A stretch of DNA of 64,000 nt from Stappia sp. BW2 (GTDB lineage: Bacteria > Pseudomonadota > Alphaproteobacteria > Rhizobiales > Stappiaceae), in assembly GCF_008107695.1 (NCBI RefSeq), contig NZ_VIRG01000036.1:186001-250000 (forward strand), read 5' to 3'. Positions 40,024 through 49,072 of the stretch are shown in pieces. The position numbers and the translations under genes were made by a program. How positions within the stretch are numbered: position 1 is the first letter of the stretch; each line of letters opens with the position of its first letter. Below the pieces are notes generated by a model that was not told where the DNA came from, searched no databases, and worked only from the letters and a program-made list of their open reading frames with translations.

Positions 40024-41220
40024 ATGATGAACTCAATTGAACCGCAAAGTCCGGCACATGGGCAGAAGCCTGCCAGCACCGGACAGGACCAGGACGGGGA
40101 AGACCCGCAACAGCCGAAGCCGCAGAAACCTGCGGCCTTCTTCGACCTCCTCAAACGCTTTCTGCGCTTGGGCCGCCAGTCTTCGAGCTTGCGCGAGAAC
40201 CTGGAGGATGAGCTTGCTCGCGAAGGTGGCGATGCCGCGTTTTCGCCAGAAGAGCGGATGCTGCTCGGCAACATCCTCCGACTGCGGGAGCTGCGCGTCG
40301 ACGACGTCATGATCCCGCGCGCGGACATCGATGCGGTGGACGTGGAAACCAGTCTCAGCCGGGTCATGGAACTGTTCCAGACCAGCGGACATTCGCGCAT
40401 GCCGGTTTACGAAGAGACGCTGGACGATCCGCGGGGCATGGTCCACATCAAGGACTTGATGGCCTATATCGCCGAACGCGGTGCGTCGAACCGTCCTGCA
40501 ACTTCTGTGGACAAGGAAGCCGACACAACCGACTTTCAACCGTCCAACTCCAACGCGCCTGCGCGCAACGGGCACAACATGCCCGACCTGGACCTGTCCT
40601 GTGTCGACCTCTCGGTCTCGCTGAAGGACACGGATCTTCTGCGCAACGTCCTGTTCGTGCCGCCTTCGATGCCGGCGACCGATCTGATGGCGAAGATGCA
40701 GGCCGACCGCATTCAGATGGCCCTGGTGATCGATGAATATGGCGGGACCGACGGCCTGGTGTCGCTGGAAGATCTTGTCGAGGAAGTTGTCGGCGATATC
40801 GAAGACGAACACGACGAGGATGAGGAAGCCATGCTGGCCTCCGCCGGCGAGGGCGTTTGGATCGCCGATCCGCGTCTGACCCTTGAAGATCTCGACGAAG
40901 CGCTCGGCACGCAGCTGAACGATGGTGAAATTTCCGAAGATGTCGATACGCTTGGCGGCCTGCTCTATTTCTCGGTGGGCCGGGTTCCGGTTCGCGGCGA
41001 ACTTCTGCTGGTGCCGGACGAAGTTCCGGGGTTCGAATTCGAGGTGATGGACGCCGATCCGCGCCGCATCAAGCGCCTGAAGATCCGTCGCCGCCGTACC
41101 GACGCCCGTCCGCCGGATCTGCGCCGCCGCTCCAAACGGACAGACACTGTCTCTGGCGAGGGCGGTCAGGATAGCGAAAGCAAAAAAAACAAGGTCGCCG
41201 CGTCCAGCGGAAAAGGGTGA
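40024..41220 (+). CDS. corC: CorC/TlyC-type CBS-domain protein
   Basis: A 398-residue cytoplasmic hemolysin-C-like protein. A low-complexity N-terminus (about 1-60) is followed by paired CBS domains (DDVMIPRADIDAVDVETSLSRVMELFQTSGHSRMPVYEE, then PATDLMAKMQADRIQMALVIDEYGGTDGLVSLEDLVEEVVGDIEDEHDED) and a C-terminal CorC_HlyC transporter-associated domain. An insert of about 50 residues (about 160-205) separates the CBS repeats, longer than usual. The tail is basic. Role: regulation of ion (Mg/Co) transport, by family. Confidence 0.92.
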   Translation: MMNSIEPQSPAHGQKPASTGQDQDGEDPQQPKPQKPAAFFDLLKRFLRLGRQSSSLRENLEDELAREGGDAAFSPEERMLLGNILRLRELRVDDVMIPRADIDAVDVETSLSRVMELFQTSGHSRMPVYEETLDDPRGMVHIKDLMAYIAERGASNRPATSVDKEADTTDFQPSNSNAPARNGHNMPDLDLSCVDLSVSLKDTDLLRNVLFVPPSMPATDLMAKMQADRIQMALVIDEYGGTDGLVSLEDLVEEVVGDIEDEHDEDEEAMLASAGEGVWIADPRLTLEDLDEALGTQLNDGEISEDVDTLGGLLYFSVGRVPVRGELLLVPDEVPGFEFEVMDADPRRIKRLKIRRRRTDARPPDLRRRSKRTDTVSGEGGQDSESKKNKVAASSGKG

Positions 41221-41376
41221 GCGGATCGTCGCCAAATCCGGCTAAAAGCATCGTCGCCAACGGTGCGGGTTTCCGTCTTCGGGAAACGACTTGTTTGCGC
41301 AGCATAGGTATTAATACTTGACCCCACTGCGGCGAGCCGACAAATCTCCTGACCGCAAGAATGGGAATGCTCTTTG

Positions 41377-42993
41377 ATGCACTGGTTGTCACACCGCCTG
41401 TCGGTCCTGCCAAATACCTTTCTGCTGGCATGGGGGTGGCAGCGCCGGCTGTTGTGCGCAGCCTGCGGGGCCATGACGGCCTTTGCGCTTCCCCCCTATG
41501 ACTTCACCTTCGTGCTCCTCCTCACCTTTCCTTGCCTGGTCTGGCTGCTGGACGGGGCGGTCGATCCCGCACCCGGTAAGCGCCTTCAGCGGTTTCGCAC
41601 GGGTTTCGCGCTCGGCTGGCTGTTCGGTTTCGGATACTTCCTGTCCGGCCTGTGGTGGATCGGCGCGGCGTTTCTTGTCGAAGCGGACCGCTTTGCCTGG
41701 CTGATGCCCTTCGCCGTGCTGGCGATGCCCATCGGTCTGGCGCTGTTCACGGGACTTGGCGTTGGCCTCGCAGCAATTTTCTGGAGCGATCAGTTTCGCC
41801 GTATTCTGTTGCTGGCGGCCAGTCTGACCCTTGTGGATTGGCTGCGCGGCCATGTCCTGACCGGGTTTCCCTGGAACGCCTTTGGCTACGGGGTGTCCGG
41901 ATCGTTGAGCCTGTCGCAGGCGGCCAGTCTCGTCGGGCTCTACGGTCTTACCTTCTTCGTGATTGCGGTGTTTTCCGCCCCGGCTGTTCTGGCGGATTCA
42001 CGGCCGCTGCGCCAGCGTGTGGCGGCCGTTGTAGCCGCCGCCGTTGTGCTGGCCGCGGTTGCAGGTTACGGCGCTGTCAGGCTCTGGCAGACGGACCCCG
42101 CCGTTGCCGATCTCGACGTGAGAATCGTTCAGCCCTCGATCGACCAGAAAGACAAATGGCGGCCGGAACTGCGCGACGAGATCTTCCAGACTTTCCTCGA
42201 CATGACCGAAGCTCCCCTTGGCGGCGCTGCGCGCGTCGGGCAACAGCGCCTGGTGGTCTGGCCGGAATCGGCCGTACCCTTTCTGCTCACGCAGGAGCCG
42301 GGTGCCTTGTTCCGGATCGGCCAGTCGCTTGGCGACAAGACCGAACTGGTGACCGGAGCAATCAGGGCGGAGCCCGGGCTTCAGGGCGCTGACTACTTCA
42401 ACAGCGTGTTTGTGATTGGCAGCGAGGGCACCGTTCAGGGCATCTACGACAAGGTGCGGCTTGTGCCTTTTGGCGAGTACGTGCCGTTTAAACCTCTGCT
42501 TGAAACGCTGGGAATAACCAACCTGGCCGGGCCCTTGTCGGGCTTCGAGGCAGGGTATCAGCCGCGTGTATTGACCACGTCCGAGGGTTTTGGTTTTCTA
42601 CCCATGATTTGCTATGAGGCGATTTTTCCAGGTGCTCTGGACGGCGTTTCCAGCAGACCGGATTTCTTGCTGAATGTGACCAACGACGCCTGGTTCGGCC
42701 GGACGCCAGGCCCTTATCAGCACTTCGCACAGGCCCGTTTGCGTGCCATCGAGACCGGTTTGCCGCTGATTCGGGCCGCCAATACAGGCATATCCGCTGT
42801 GATCGACCCCAAAGGTCGCGTCGTTGCAAAACTTGCGGTATTTGAAAAAGGCCTGATAGATACCAGGCTTCCGCAGAGGGTAAGCAACACTCTCTACGGC
42901 AGTATTGGCGATGCATTAGCCCTTATTGTATCCCTTTTCATCGTAGTATTTGCGGGTGTTAATCAATACAACCGCAACTCGCGCATAAATTGA
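41377..42993 (+). CDS. lnt: Apolipoprotein N-acyltransferase
   Basis: A 538-residue inner-membrane enzyme that adds the third acyl chain to lipoproteins. Several membrane segments cover residues 25-210. The C-terminal nitrilase domain has its triad: Glu in VVWPESAVPF, Lys in GIYDKVRLVPFGEYVPF and Cys in MICYEAIFPG. A last membrane segment ends the protein. The rhizobial orthologue is ActA (acid tolerance) and sits beside phrR, as here. ATG at 41377 is used; TTG just ahead is possible. Confidence 0.97.
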   Translation: MHWLSHRLSVLPNTFLLAWGWQRRLLCAACGAMTAFALPPYDFTFVLLLTFPCLVWLLDGAVDPAPGKRLQRFRTGFALGWLFGFGYFLSGLWWIGAAFLVEADRFAWLMPFAVLAMPIGLALFTGLGVGLAAIFWSDQFRRILLLAASLTLVDWLRGHVLTGFPWNAFGYGVSGSLSLSQAASLVGLYGLTFFVIAVFSAPAVLADSRPLRQRVAAVVAAAVVLAAVAGYGAVRLWQTDPAVADLDVRIVQPSIDQKDKWRPELRDEIFQTFLDMTEAPLGGAARVGQQRLVVWPESAVPFLLTQEPGALFRIGQSLGDKTELVTGAIRAEPGLQGADYFNSVFVIGSEGTVQGIYDKVRLVPFGEYVPFKPLLETLGITNLAGPLSGFEAGYQPRVLTTSEGFGFLPMICYEAIFPGALDGVSSRPDFLLNVTNDAWFGRTPGPYQHFAQARLRAIETGLPLIRAANTGISAVIDPKGRVVAKLAVFEKGLIDTRLPQRVSNTLYGSIGDALALIVSLFIVVFAGVNQYNRNSRIN

Positions 42994-43184
42994 TATTTTT
43001 TATTTGAGTTGAGTGAAGAAAATGTGATACAACCGTGAAATAGCCGATTGAAGGCTGCTTCATGTACAAGTGTAAGGTTGCGGGCAAACTTCGATCTCTT
43101 GGTCCTGTGGGGGGAATTCAGGAGAACTTGTGCAAACGAAAAACGAGCGGGCTACGTCCGCGAGAAAAAGAAAGAGCGACACAG

Positions 43185-43589
43185 ATGCCCAGTAAGAAGT
43201 CTCCGAATCCAATCGATATTCATGTTGGCAGCCGCGTCCGGCTGCGCCGCATGATGCTAGGCATGAGTCAGGAAAAGCTCGGCGAAAGCCTGGGCATCAC
43301 CTTCCAGCAGATCCAGAAATATGAAAAAGGCACCAACCGTATCGGTGCCAGCCGTTTGCAGCACATTGCAACAGTTCTCAAGGTCCCGGTTTCCTTCTTC
43401 TTCGAAGATGCGCCCGGAACACCTGAGGAGGCCGAAGGCTTCGGCGAAACGCAGCCGACGTCCTATGTGGTCGACTTCCTGTCGTCCTCTGAAGGCTTGT
43501 CCCTGAACAAGGCATTTGTCCGAATCGAAGACCCGAAAGTGCGCCGTCGGATCGTTGATCTCGTCCGGTCTCTTGCCGGTGACGACTGA
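43185..43589 (+). CDS. phrR: XRE-family regulator, PhrR-like
   Basis: A 134-residue helix-turn-helix protein. The Cro/C1-type HTH at about 10-70 reads HVGSRVRLRRMMLGMSQEKLGESLGITFQQIQKYEKGTNRIGASRLQHIATVLKVPVSFFFED. The C-terminus is a short helical tail. Its place beside lnt matches Sinorhizobium phrR, a low-pH-inducible gene next to actA. The start at 43185 is chosen since upstream in-frame residues do not match the family. Targets are unknown. Confidence 0.88.
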   Translation: MPSKKSPNPIDIHVGSRVRLRRMMLGMSQEKLGESLGITFQQIQKYEKGTNRIGASRLQHIATVLKVPVSFFFEDAPGTPEEAEGFGETQPTSYVVDFLSSSEGLSLNKAFVRIEDPKVRRRIVDLVRSLAGDD

Positions 43590-43643
43590 CAAAATTCACG
43601 CGCGCGCTTGACGCGGCGAAAAACTTCTAAGATTGATGCAGGC

Positions 43644-43700
43644 GAAGCGGCGATGACTATCGTCGCTTCAGTCATATTCATTCCCAGAAGGACGATCGCC
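43644..43700 (+). promoter_or_regulatory. Structured leader upstream of metK
   Basis: Hairpin GAAGCGGCGAT/ATCGTCGCTTC (one G-T pair) with loop GACT at 43644-43669. The segment GGCGAT (43649-43654) can instead pair with ATCGCC (43695-43700) directly before the metK start codon, next to the AGAAGGA ribosome-binding site. This gives two exclusive folds. It does not match SAM-II or SAM/SAH riboswitch consensus as I know them. Confidence 0.45.
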
Positions 43701-43701
43701 A

Positions 43702-44874
43702 ATGGCACGTCAGAATTACCTGTTCACCTCCGAGTCCGTTTCCGAAGGACATCCGGACAAAGTGTGCGATCGCATTTCCGATGCGGTTGTAGATGCCTAC
43801 CTCAAGGAAATGCCGGAAGCGCGTGTTGCCTGTGAAACGCTGGCAACCACCAACCGCATCGTGATTGCCGGCGAAACCCGGGGTCCGGCCACCATCACCA
43901 ACGATTACATCGCCCATCTTGCCCGCATGGCCGTCAAGGATATCGGCTACGAGCAGGACGGCTTCCATTGGGAAAACTGCGACATCGCCGTTCATCTGCA
44001 TGCGCAGTCCGCGCATATCGCCCAGGGCGTCGACGCTGGCGACAACAAGGATGAAGGCGCGGGCGACCAGGGCATCATGTTCGGTTACGCCTGCCGCGAG
44101 ACCGAAGAGCTGATGCCGGCTCCGATCCTGTTTTCGCACAAGATCCTGCGTCTGCTTGCAGATGTCCGCAAATCCGGCAAGGAACCGGCGCTCGGCCCGG
44201 ACGCCAAGAGCCAGGTCACTATCCGCTACGAAGACGGCAAGCCTGTCGAGGCAACCTCGATCGTTCTGTCGACCCAGCATCTGGATCCGGCCCTGACGTC
44301 CGCCGAAGTGCGCGCCATCGTCGATCCGTATATCCGCACTGCACTCCCGGATGGTTTCATCACGGACAGCACCGTCTGGCACGTCAACCCGACAGGCGCC
44401 TTCGTCATTGGCGGCCCCGATGGGGATGCAGGCCTCACCGGCCGCAAGATCATCGTCGACACCTATGGCGGCGCTGCGCCGCATGGTGGCGGTGCGTTTT
44501 CCGGCAAGGACCCGACCAAGGTTGACCGGTCCGCGGCTTACGCGGCCCGTTACCTTGCCAAGAACGTTGTCGCAGCCGATCTGGCCGATCGCTGCACCAT
44601 CCAGCTGTCCTACGCCATTGGGGTTCCGGAGCCGCTGTCGGTCTATGTTGACCTGCATGGCACGGGCCGTTGCGACGAGGCCAAGCTGGAAAAGGCACTG
44701 CGCGATGTTATGGGCCTCAGCCCGCGCGGCATCCGTCAGCACCTGAAGCTGAACAACCCGATCTATGAGCGCACCGCTGCCTATGGTCATTTTGGCCGTG
44801 AGCCGGAAGCGGACGGCGGTTTCAGCTGGGAAAAGACAGACCTTGTTGACGAGCTTCGCCCGCTTGCGGGATAA
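43702..44874 (+). CDS. metK: S-adenosylmethionine synthetase
   Basis: A 390-residue enzyme that makes SAM from methionine and ATP. Family blocks: [27 protein letters not shown] at the N-terminus, [24 protein letters not shown] (ATP site) and [23 protein letters not shown] (P-loop). Length is typical. It is preceded by a structured leader and followed by a terminator, then trmB. Confidence 0.98.
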   Translation: MARQNYLFTSESVSEGHPDKVCDRISDAVVDAYLKEMPEARVACETLATTNRIVIAGETRGPATITNDYIAHLARMAVKDIGYEQDGFHWENCDIAVHLHAQSAHIAQGVDAGDNKDEGAGDQGIMFGYACRETEELMPAPILFSHKILRLLADVRKSGKEPALGPDAKSQVTIRYEDGKPVEATSIVLSTQHLDPALTSAEVRAIVDPYIRTALPDGFITDSTVWHVNPTGAFVIGGPDGDAGLTGRKIIVDTYGGAAPHGGGAFSGKDPTKVDRSAAYAARYLAKNVVAADLADRCTIQLSYAIGVPEPLSVYVDLHGTGRCDEAKLEKALRDVMGLSPRGIRQHLKLNNPIYERTAAYGHFGREPEADGGFSWEKTDLVDELRPLAG

Positions 44875-44911
44875 GCTTGCCTTCCATCTGAACGAATGAA
44901 GACGTGGAACA

Positions 44912-44945
44912 GATCGCCGGTTCAGACCCGGCGATCTTTTGTTTT
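44912..44945 (+). terminator. Intrinsic terminator after metK
   Basis: Stem GATCGCCGG/CCGGCGATC (44912-44936) followed by TTTTGTTTTG, 37 bases after the metK stop and just ahead of trmB. Confidence 0.88.
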
Positions 44946-44956
44946 GAAGTGGCAGA

Positions 44957-45643
44957 ATGACTGATCGTTACGAAGGTTCCTTTTACGGCCGCCGCAAGGG
45001 CAAGCCGCTCAGCCCGCGCCGCGAGGCTTTGATGGAAAAAGAGCTGCCGCATCTGGCGCTGGACCTGACGGCGCCCGCCCCGGAGGATCTGACGAGCCTC
45101 TTTGCGGCAGAGGTCGACGCGGTCTGTCTGGAAGTCGGCTTTGGTGGCGGCGAGCACCTGCTGCACCGGGCACGAACCAATCCGCGGATCGGTTTTATCG
45201 GTGTGGAGCCGTTCGTCGGCAGCATGGCCAAGGCGGTGACGGCCGTCGTGGAAGAAGGGCTGCGGAACATCCGTCTTTACGACGATGATGCCGTCGGTGT
45301 TCTGGACTGGCTGCCCGAGGCGAGCCTCGACCTGGCTTACCAGCTCTATCCGGACCCCTGGCCCAAGAAGCGCCACTGGAAGCGCCGGTTCATCAATGAG
45401 CAGAACCTCGATCGCTATGCCCGGGCGATCAAACCTGGCCACGAATTTCGGTTTGCCAGCGACATCGACACCTATGTTGACTGGACGCTGCGCCATTGCC
45501 GCGATCATGACGCGTTTGAATGGACCGCCGAAACCGCGTCCGACTGGAAATCGCCCTGGGAAGGCTGGCCGGGCACGCGCTACGAGGCCAAGGCCATCCG
45601 CGAAGGCCGTGTCGGCCGGTACCTGACCTTCCGCAGGGTATAG
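44957..45643 (+). CDS. trmB: tRNA (guanine-N7-)-methyltransferase TrmB
   Basis: A 228-residue SAM-dependent enzyme that makes m7G46 in the tRNA variable loop. Motifs: [14 protein letters not shown] at the N-terminus, SAM site [15 protein letters not shown], and the family signature [19 protein letters not shown]. It lies after the metK terminator with a weak upstream region; its promoter may be inside the metK end. Confidence 0.97.
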   Translation: MTDRYEGSFYGRRKGKPLSPRREALMEKELPHLALDLTAPAPEDLTSLFAAEVDAVCLEVGFGGGEHLLHRARTNPRIGFIGVEPFVGSMAKAVTAVVEEGLRNIRLYDDDAVGVLDWLPEASLDLAYQLYPDPWPKKRHWKRRFINEQNLDRYARAIKPGHEFRFASDIDTYVDWTLRHCRDHDAFEWTAETASDWKSPWEGWPGTRYEAKAIREGRVGRYLTFRRV

Positions 45644-45944
45644 CGGAGCGGCGAGGGAAACGGCGCTTTTGCTGCCGTTCGCCGGGAGATTCCGGACAGG
45701 AGCCAACTTCTTTGAGGAATTTGGCCCGGGCTCTTGCCTTTTTGCCCGCTTTGGCGTTATACAGCCCGTGTTTCACCTCAAACGGCTTATCTGAGCACTT
45801 TGAGAGTGGGCCCGCCGGGGACCCGCTCTTTTTTGCTTACATAACCGGAAACCAACGAGTTCGAGCAGGACTGCCCTATGTAAATCGACAATCAGGTGCA
45901 TCTGATGCTCAAGAGCCGGTAACGGCCGCCAACAGGAGCCAAGT
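45644..45944. other. Gap between trmB and rimP with the rimP leader
   Basis: 301 bases. A small hairpin AACGGC/GCCGTT (45659-45679) without a T run follows trmB. The rimP leader terminator hairpin (45804-45834) is the main feature. No tRNA-Met gene (as in E. coli at this place) was seen. Confidence 0.5.
45804..45834 (+). terminator. rimP leader terminator/attenuator hairpin
   Basis: GAGTGGG ... ACCCGCTC (45804-45828) followed by TTTTTT, about 110 bases before the rimP start and inside its likely 5' leader. A terminator-like hairpin of this form (GAGTGGG, then T run) is known as the rimP leader motif. It may attenuate the whole rimP-nusA-infB operon. Confidence 0.68.
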
Positions 45945-46538
45945 GTGAGCGCACACGAACCGAGAATTGTGACGGAGCAGGGACTTGATGCCCGTGTTGC
46001 CGCAATTGTGGAGCCGGTGATCGAGGATCTCGGCTACCGTCTGGTGCGTACGAAGATCAGTGCTCAGAACGGCTGCACCTTGCAGATCATGGCAGAGCGT
46101 CCGGATGGCACCATGACCGTCGAGGACTGCGAAACCGTCAGCCGGGCCGTGTCGCCCGCGCTCGATGTCGAAGACCCGATCAACCGGGCATATCATCTGG
46201 AAATTTCTTCTCCGGGTATCGACCGTCCGCTCGTGCGCGCCGGCGATTTCAACCGCTGGGCAGGCCATGAGCTGAAGGTCGAGATGGCCGTCATGCTGGA
46301 TGGCCGCAAGCGGTTCCGGGGAACGCTCATCGGCGCGGAGAACGGTGTGGCCACCATTCGTCTTCCCGATGCGCGTGAAGGCAAGGAAGACACCGTGGCG
46401 TTGCCGATGGAAAACATCGGCGAAGCCAAGCTGGTGCTGACCGACGAATTGATTACCGCAGCTCTTCAGGCCGAAAAGGCGGCATTGGCCGCCCGTGGTC
46501 AGGATGACGGGCTGACGCAGGACAACACGCCCAACTGA
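45945..46538 (+). CDS. rimP: Ribosome maturation factor RimP
   Basis: A 197-residue 30S assembly factor. The N-terminal domain has [26 protein letters not shown], then [29 protein letters not shown], the family signature. The C-terminus (about 170-197) is a variable tail. The start is GTG with AGGAGCCAA upstream. First gene of the nusA-infB operon. Confidence 0.95.
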   Translation: MSAHEPRIVTEQGLDARVAAIVEPVIEDLGYRLVRTKISAQNGCTLQIMAERPDGTMTVEDCETVSRAVSPALDVEDPINRAYHLEISSPGIDRPLVRAGDFNRWAGHELKVEMAVMLDGRKRFRGTLIGAENGVATIRLPDAREGKEDTVALPMENIGEAKLVLTDELITAALQAEKAALAARGQDDGLTQDNTPN

Positions 46539-46605
46539 GCCTCAGGCTTTAAGGGAAAGAAGAAGAACGCGCCCGAACCGATCCTTGGCGCAAGAGGAGT
46601 GGAAT

Positions 46606-48267
46606 ATGGCAATCAGCGCGAACCGGCTGGAACTGCTGCAAATCGCTGACGCGGTCGCACGGGAGAAATCCATCGACCGGATGATCGTCATCAATGCAAT
46701 GGAAGATGCGATCCAGAAGGCAGCCCGCTCCCGCTATGGTACGGAAACGGAAGTCCGCGCCGAAATCAATCCGAAGACCGGCGAGATCCGTCTGCAGCGT
46801 CTGCTTCAGGTCGTCGATGCCGTCGAGAACGTTTCCACCGACATCTCTCTTGATGACGCGCAGGCCCGCAATCCGGAAGCCAGCATCGGCGACTTCATCG
46901 CCGAGCCGCTGCCGCCGCTCGATTTCGGCCGTATTGCTGCCCAGTCCGCCAAGCAGGTTATCGTGCAGAAAGTGCGCGAAGCCGAGCGTGACCGCCAGTA
47001 TGACGAATTCAAGGACCGTGTCGGCGAAGTCGTCAACGGTGTCGTCAAGCGTGCCGAATACGGCAACGTCATTGTGGATCTGGGCCGCGGCGAAGGCATC
47101 GTCCGCCGCGACGAACTGATCCCGCGCGAGATCTTCCGCACTGGCGACCGTATCCGCGCCATCATCTATGACGTGCGCCGCGAGCAGCGTGGCCCGCAGA
47201 TCTTCCTGTCGCGCACCCATCCGCAGTTCATGGCGAAGCTGTTCGCTCAGGAAGTTCCGGAAATCTACGACGGCGTCATCGAAATCAAGTCCGTGGCCCG
47301 CGATCCGGGCTCGCGCGCGAAGATCGCCGTGATCTCCAAGGACAGCTCCATCGATCCGGTCGGCGCCTGCGTGGGTATGCGCGGCAGCCGTGTTCAGGCC
47401 GTTGTTGGCGAGCTCCAGGGCGAAAAGATCGACATCATTCCGTGGAACGACGAAGCGGCAACCTTCATCGTCAACGCCCTGCAGCCGGCCGAAGTGGCCA
47501 AGGTCGTTCTCGACGAAGATGCCGAGCGTATTGAAGTTGTCGTTCCCGATGACCAATTATCTCTTGCGATCGGCCGTCGTGGCCAGAACGTGCGTCTGGC
47601 CTCTCAGCTGACCGGCTGGGCCATCGACATCATGACCGAGCAGGAAGAAAGCGACCGCCGCCAGAAGGAATTCCTGGAGCGTTCGCAGCTGTTCATGGAA
47701 GCCCTCAACGTGGACGAGATGGTCGGCCAGTTGCTGGCGACCGAAGGCTTCACCTCGGTTGAGGAAGTCGCCTATGTGGAGCTCGATGAGATCTCCATGA
47801 TCGAAGGCTTCGATGACGACACCGCGGTTGAAATTCAGGCCCGTGCCCGGGACTACCTGGCCGAGCTGGAAACAAAACTCGACGAAGAGCGTATTTCGCT
47901 TGGCGTTGCCGACGACTTGAGGTCGATTGATGGCCTGACAACGGCTATGCTGGTTGCCTTGGGCAAGGACGGCGTCAAGACGATGGAAGACCTTGCCGGT
48001 TGCGCTGCTGACGATCTTGTGGGCTGGACCGAACGCAAGGACGGCGAGACCAAGCGCTTCGAAGGTGCCCTTTCGGAATTCGACATGTCCCGCGCAGAAG
48101 CGGAAAACGTCGTGATGGCGGCGCGTCTGGCTGCAGGCTGGATCACCGAGGAAGAACTCGCAGCTCAGGCTGAGGAAGACGAAGCCGAAGCTGGAGAAGA
48201 AGAAGAGGTCGAAATGACCGAGACCGTTGGAGAAGAGCCGCAGGGCGGCGCAATCCTCAACGGGTAA
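46606..48267 (+). CDS. nusA: Transcription termination/antitermination protein NusA
   Basis: A 553-residue RNA polymerase-binding factor. N-terminal NusA domain (ANRLELLQIADAVAREKSIDRMIVINAMEDAIQKAARSRYG), S1 domain (VNGVVKRAEYGNVIVDLGRGEGIVRRDELIP), KH domains (DPVGACVGMRGSRVQAVVGELQGEKIDIIPW, LAIGRRGQNVRLASQLTGW) and C-terminal helix-hairpin-helix repeats. The acidic tail (AEEDEAEAGEEEEVE) is typical. AGGAGTGGAAT precedes the ATG; an in-frame start seven codons earlier is less likely. Confidence 0.98.
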   Translation: MAISANRLELLQIADAVAREKSIDRMIVINAMEDAIQKAARSRYGTETEVRAEINPKTGEIRLQRLLQVVDAVENVSTDISLDDAQARNPEASIGDFIAEPLPPLDFGRIAAQSAKQVIVQKVREAERDRQYDEFKDRVGEVVNGVVKRAEYGNVIVDLGRGEGIVRRDELIPREIFRTGDRIRAIIYDVRREQRGPQIFLSRTHPQFMAKLFAQEVPEIYDGVIEIKSVARDPGSRAKIAVISKDSSIDPVGACVGMRGSRVQAVVGELQGEKIDIIPWNDEAATFIVNALQPAEVAKVVLDEDAERIEVVVPDDQLSLAIGRRGQNVRLASQLTGWAIDIMTEQEESDRRQKEFLERSQLFMEALNVDEMVGQLLATEGFTSVEEVAYVELDEISMIEGFDDDTAVEIQARARDYLAELETKLDEERISLGVADDLRSIDGLTTAMLVALGKDGVKTMEDLAGCAADDLVGWTERKDGETKRFEGALSEFDMSRAEAENVVMAARLAAGWITEEELAAQAEEDEAEAGEEEEVEMTETVGEEPQGGAILNG

Positions 48268-48407
48268 CGAGAGAGGCAAAAGCCTCCTGTCTGAAGTTTC
48301 CGGCCCGGCTGTGGCCATCCGGGAGCTTCCAATTCGCAAGTTCGATCAGCTTTTCTGCGCCGGAGGTGTTTCCACCGGAAAGCAGGTTGATCTAAAGGAG
48401 TGGCAGC

Positions 48408-49043
48408 GTGCCCAGGAAGAGTGAGCCAACCGAACGGCAGTGTGCCGTGACCCGGGAGGTTCAGCCCGTCAGTGCGCTGATCCGGTTCGTTCTCGACCCG
48501 CAGGGCGAGGTTGTTCCGGATCTGAAGCGGGTTCTTCCGGGACGCGGTGTTTGGGTGACCGCCACGAAAGAAAACGTGGCTGTTGCCGAAAAGGACCGGA
48601 AAAAGGTCTTTGGCCGAGGCTTTAAAGGGGAAGCCTCTGTCGAGCCGGGACTGGCGGATCGTGTCGATGCGCTCATGGAACGATCGGCGCTGCAAGCGCT
48701 CTCCATGACGCGCAAGGCGGGCGAGCTGGTGACAGGCTTCGCGAAAGTTGAAGCAGCCCTGCGGCAGGACGATGTCGCCGGGCTGGTCCATGCCTCGGAC
48801 GCTGCAGAAGACGGGGTAAGGAAGCTGGCGGCGGTGGCTGCCGGCACTCAGGAACACGCAAACGGGTGCCAAATCGTCCGTTTGTTCGATTCGGACCAAT
48901 TGGATTTGGCATTGGGCCGGTCAAATGTGATACATGCTGCACTGCTTGCGGGGCAGGCGAGCGAAAACTTCCTGTCGCGTGTGCGCGATCTGGAGCGGTT
49001 TCGCTACTCCTCCGCGGTAAGCAGCGATAATGGCAACGCTTGA
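48408..49043 (+). CDS. YlxR (DUF448)/L7Ae-like RNA-binding protein
   Basis: A 211-residue fusion. The N-terminal DUF448/YlxR domain has [42 protein letters not shown]. The C-terminal half resembles an L7Ae/L30e fold ([46 protein letters not shown]). YlxR-type proteins bind RNA and are always near nusA and infB; the fused L7Ae part is usual in alphaproteobacteria. GTG start with AAAGGAG upstream. Confidence 0.93.
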   Translation: MPRKSEPTERQCAVTREVQPVSALIRFVLDPQGEVVPDLKRVLPGRGVWVTATKENVAVAEKDRKKVFGRGFKGEASVEPGLADRVDALMERSALQALSMTRKAGELVTGFAKVEAALRQDDVAGLVHASDAAEDGVRKLAAVAAGTQEHANGCQIVRLFDSDQLDLALGRSNVIHAALLAGQASENFLSRVRDLERFRYSSAVSSDNGNA

Positions 49044-49072
49044 GAAGGCGGTTGCGCAGGACTGAAGGCAAT

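Noticed and set aside
43590..43701. SAM-II or SAM/SAH riboswitch before metK
   Set aside because: The leader forms a hairpin but does not contain the conserved segments of those riboswitches as I know them.
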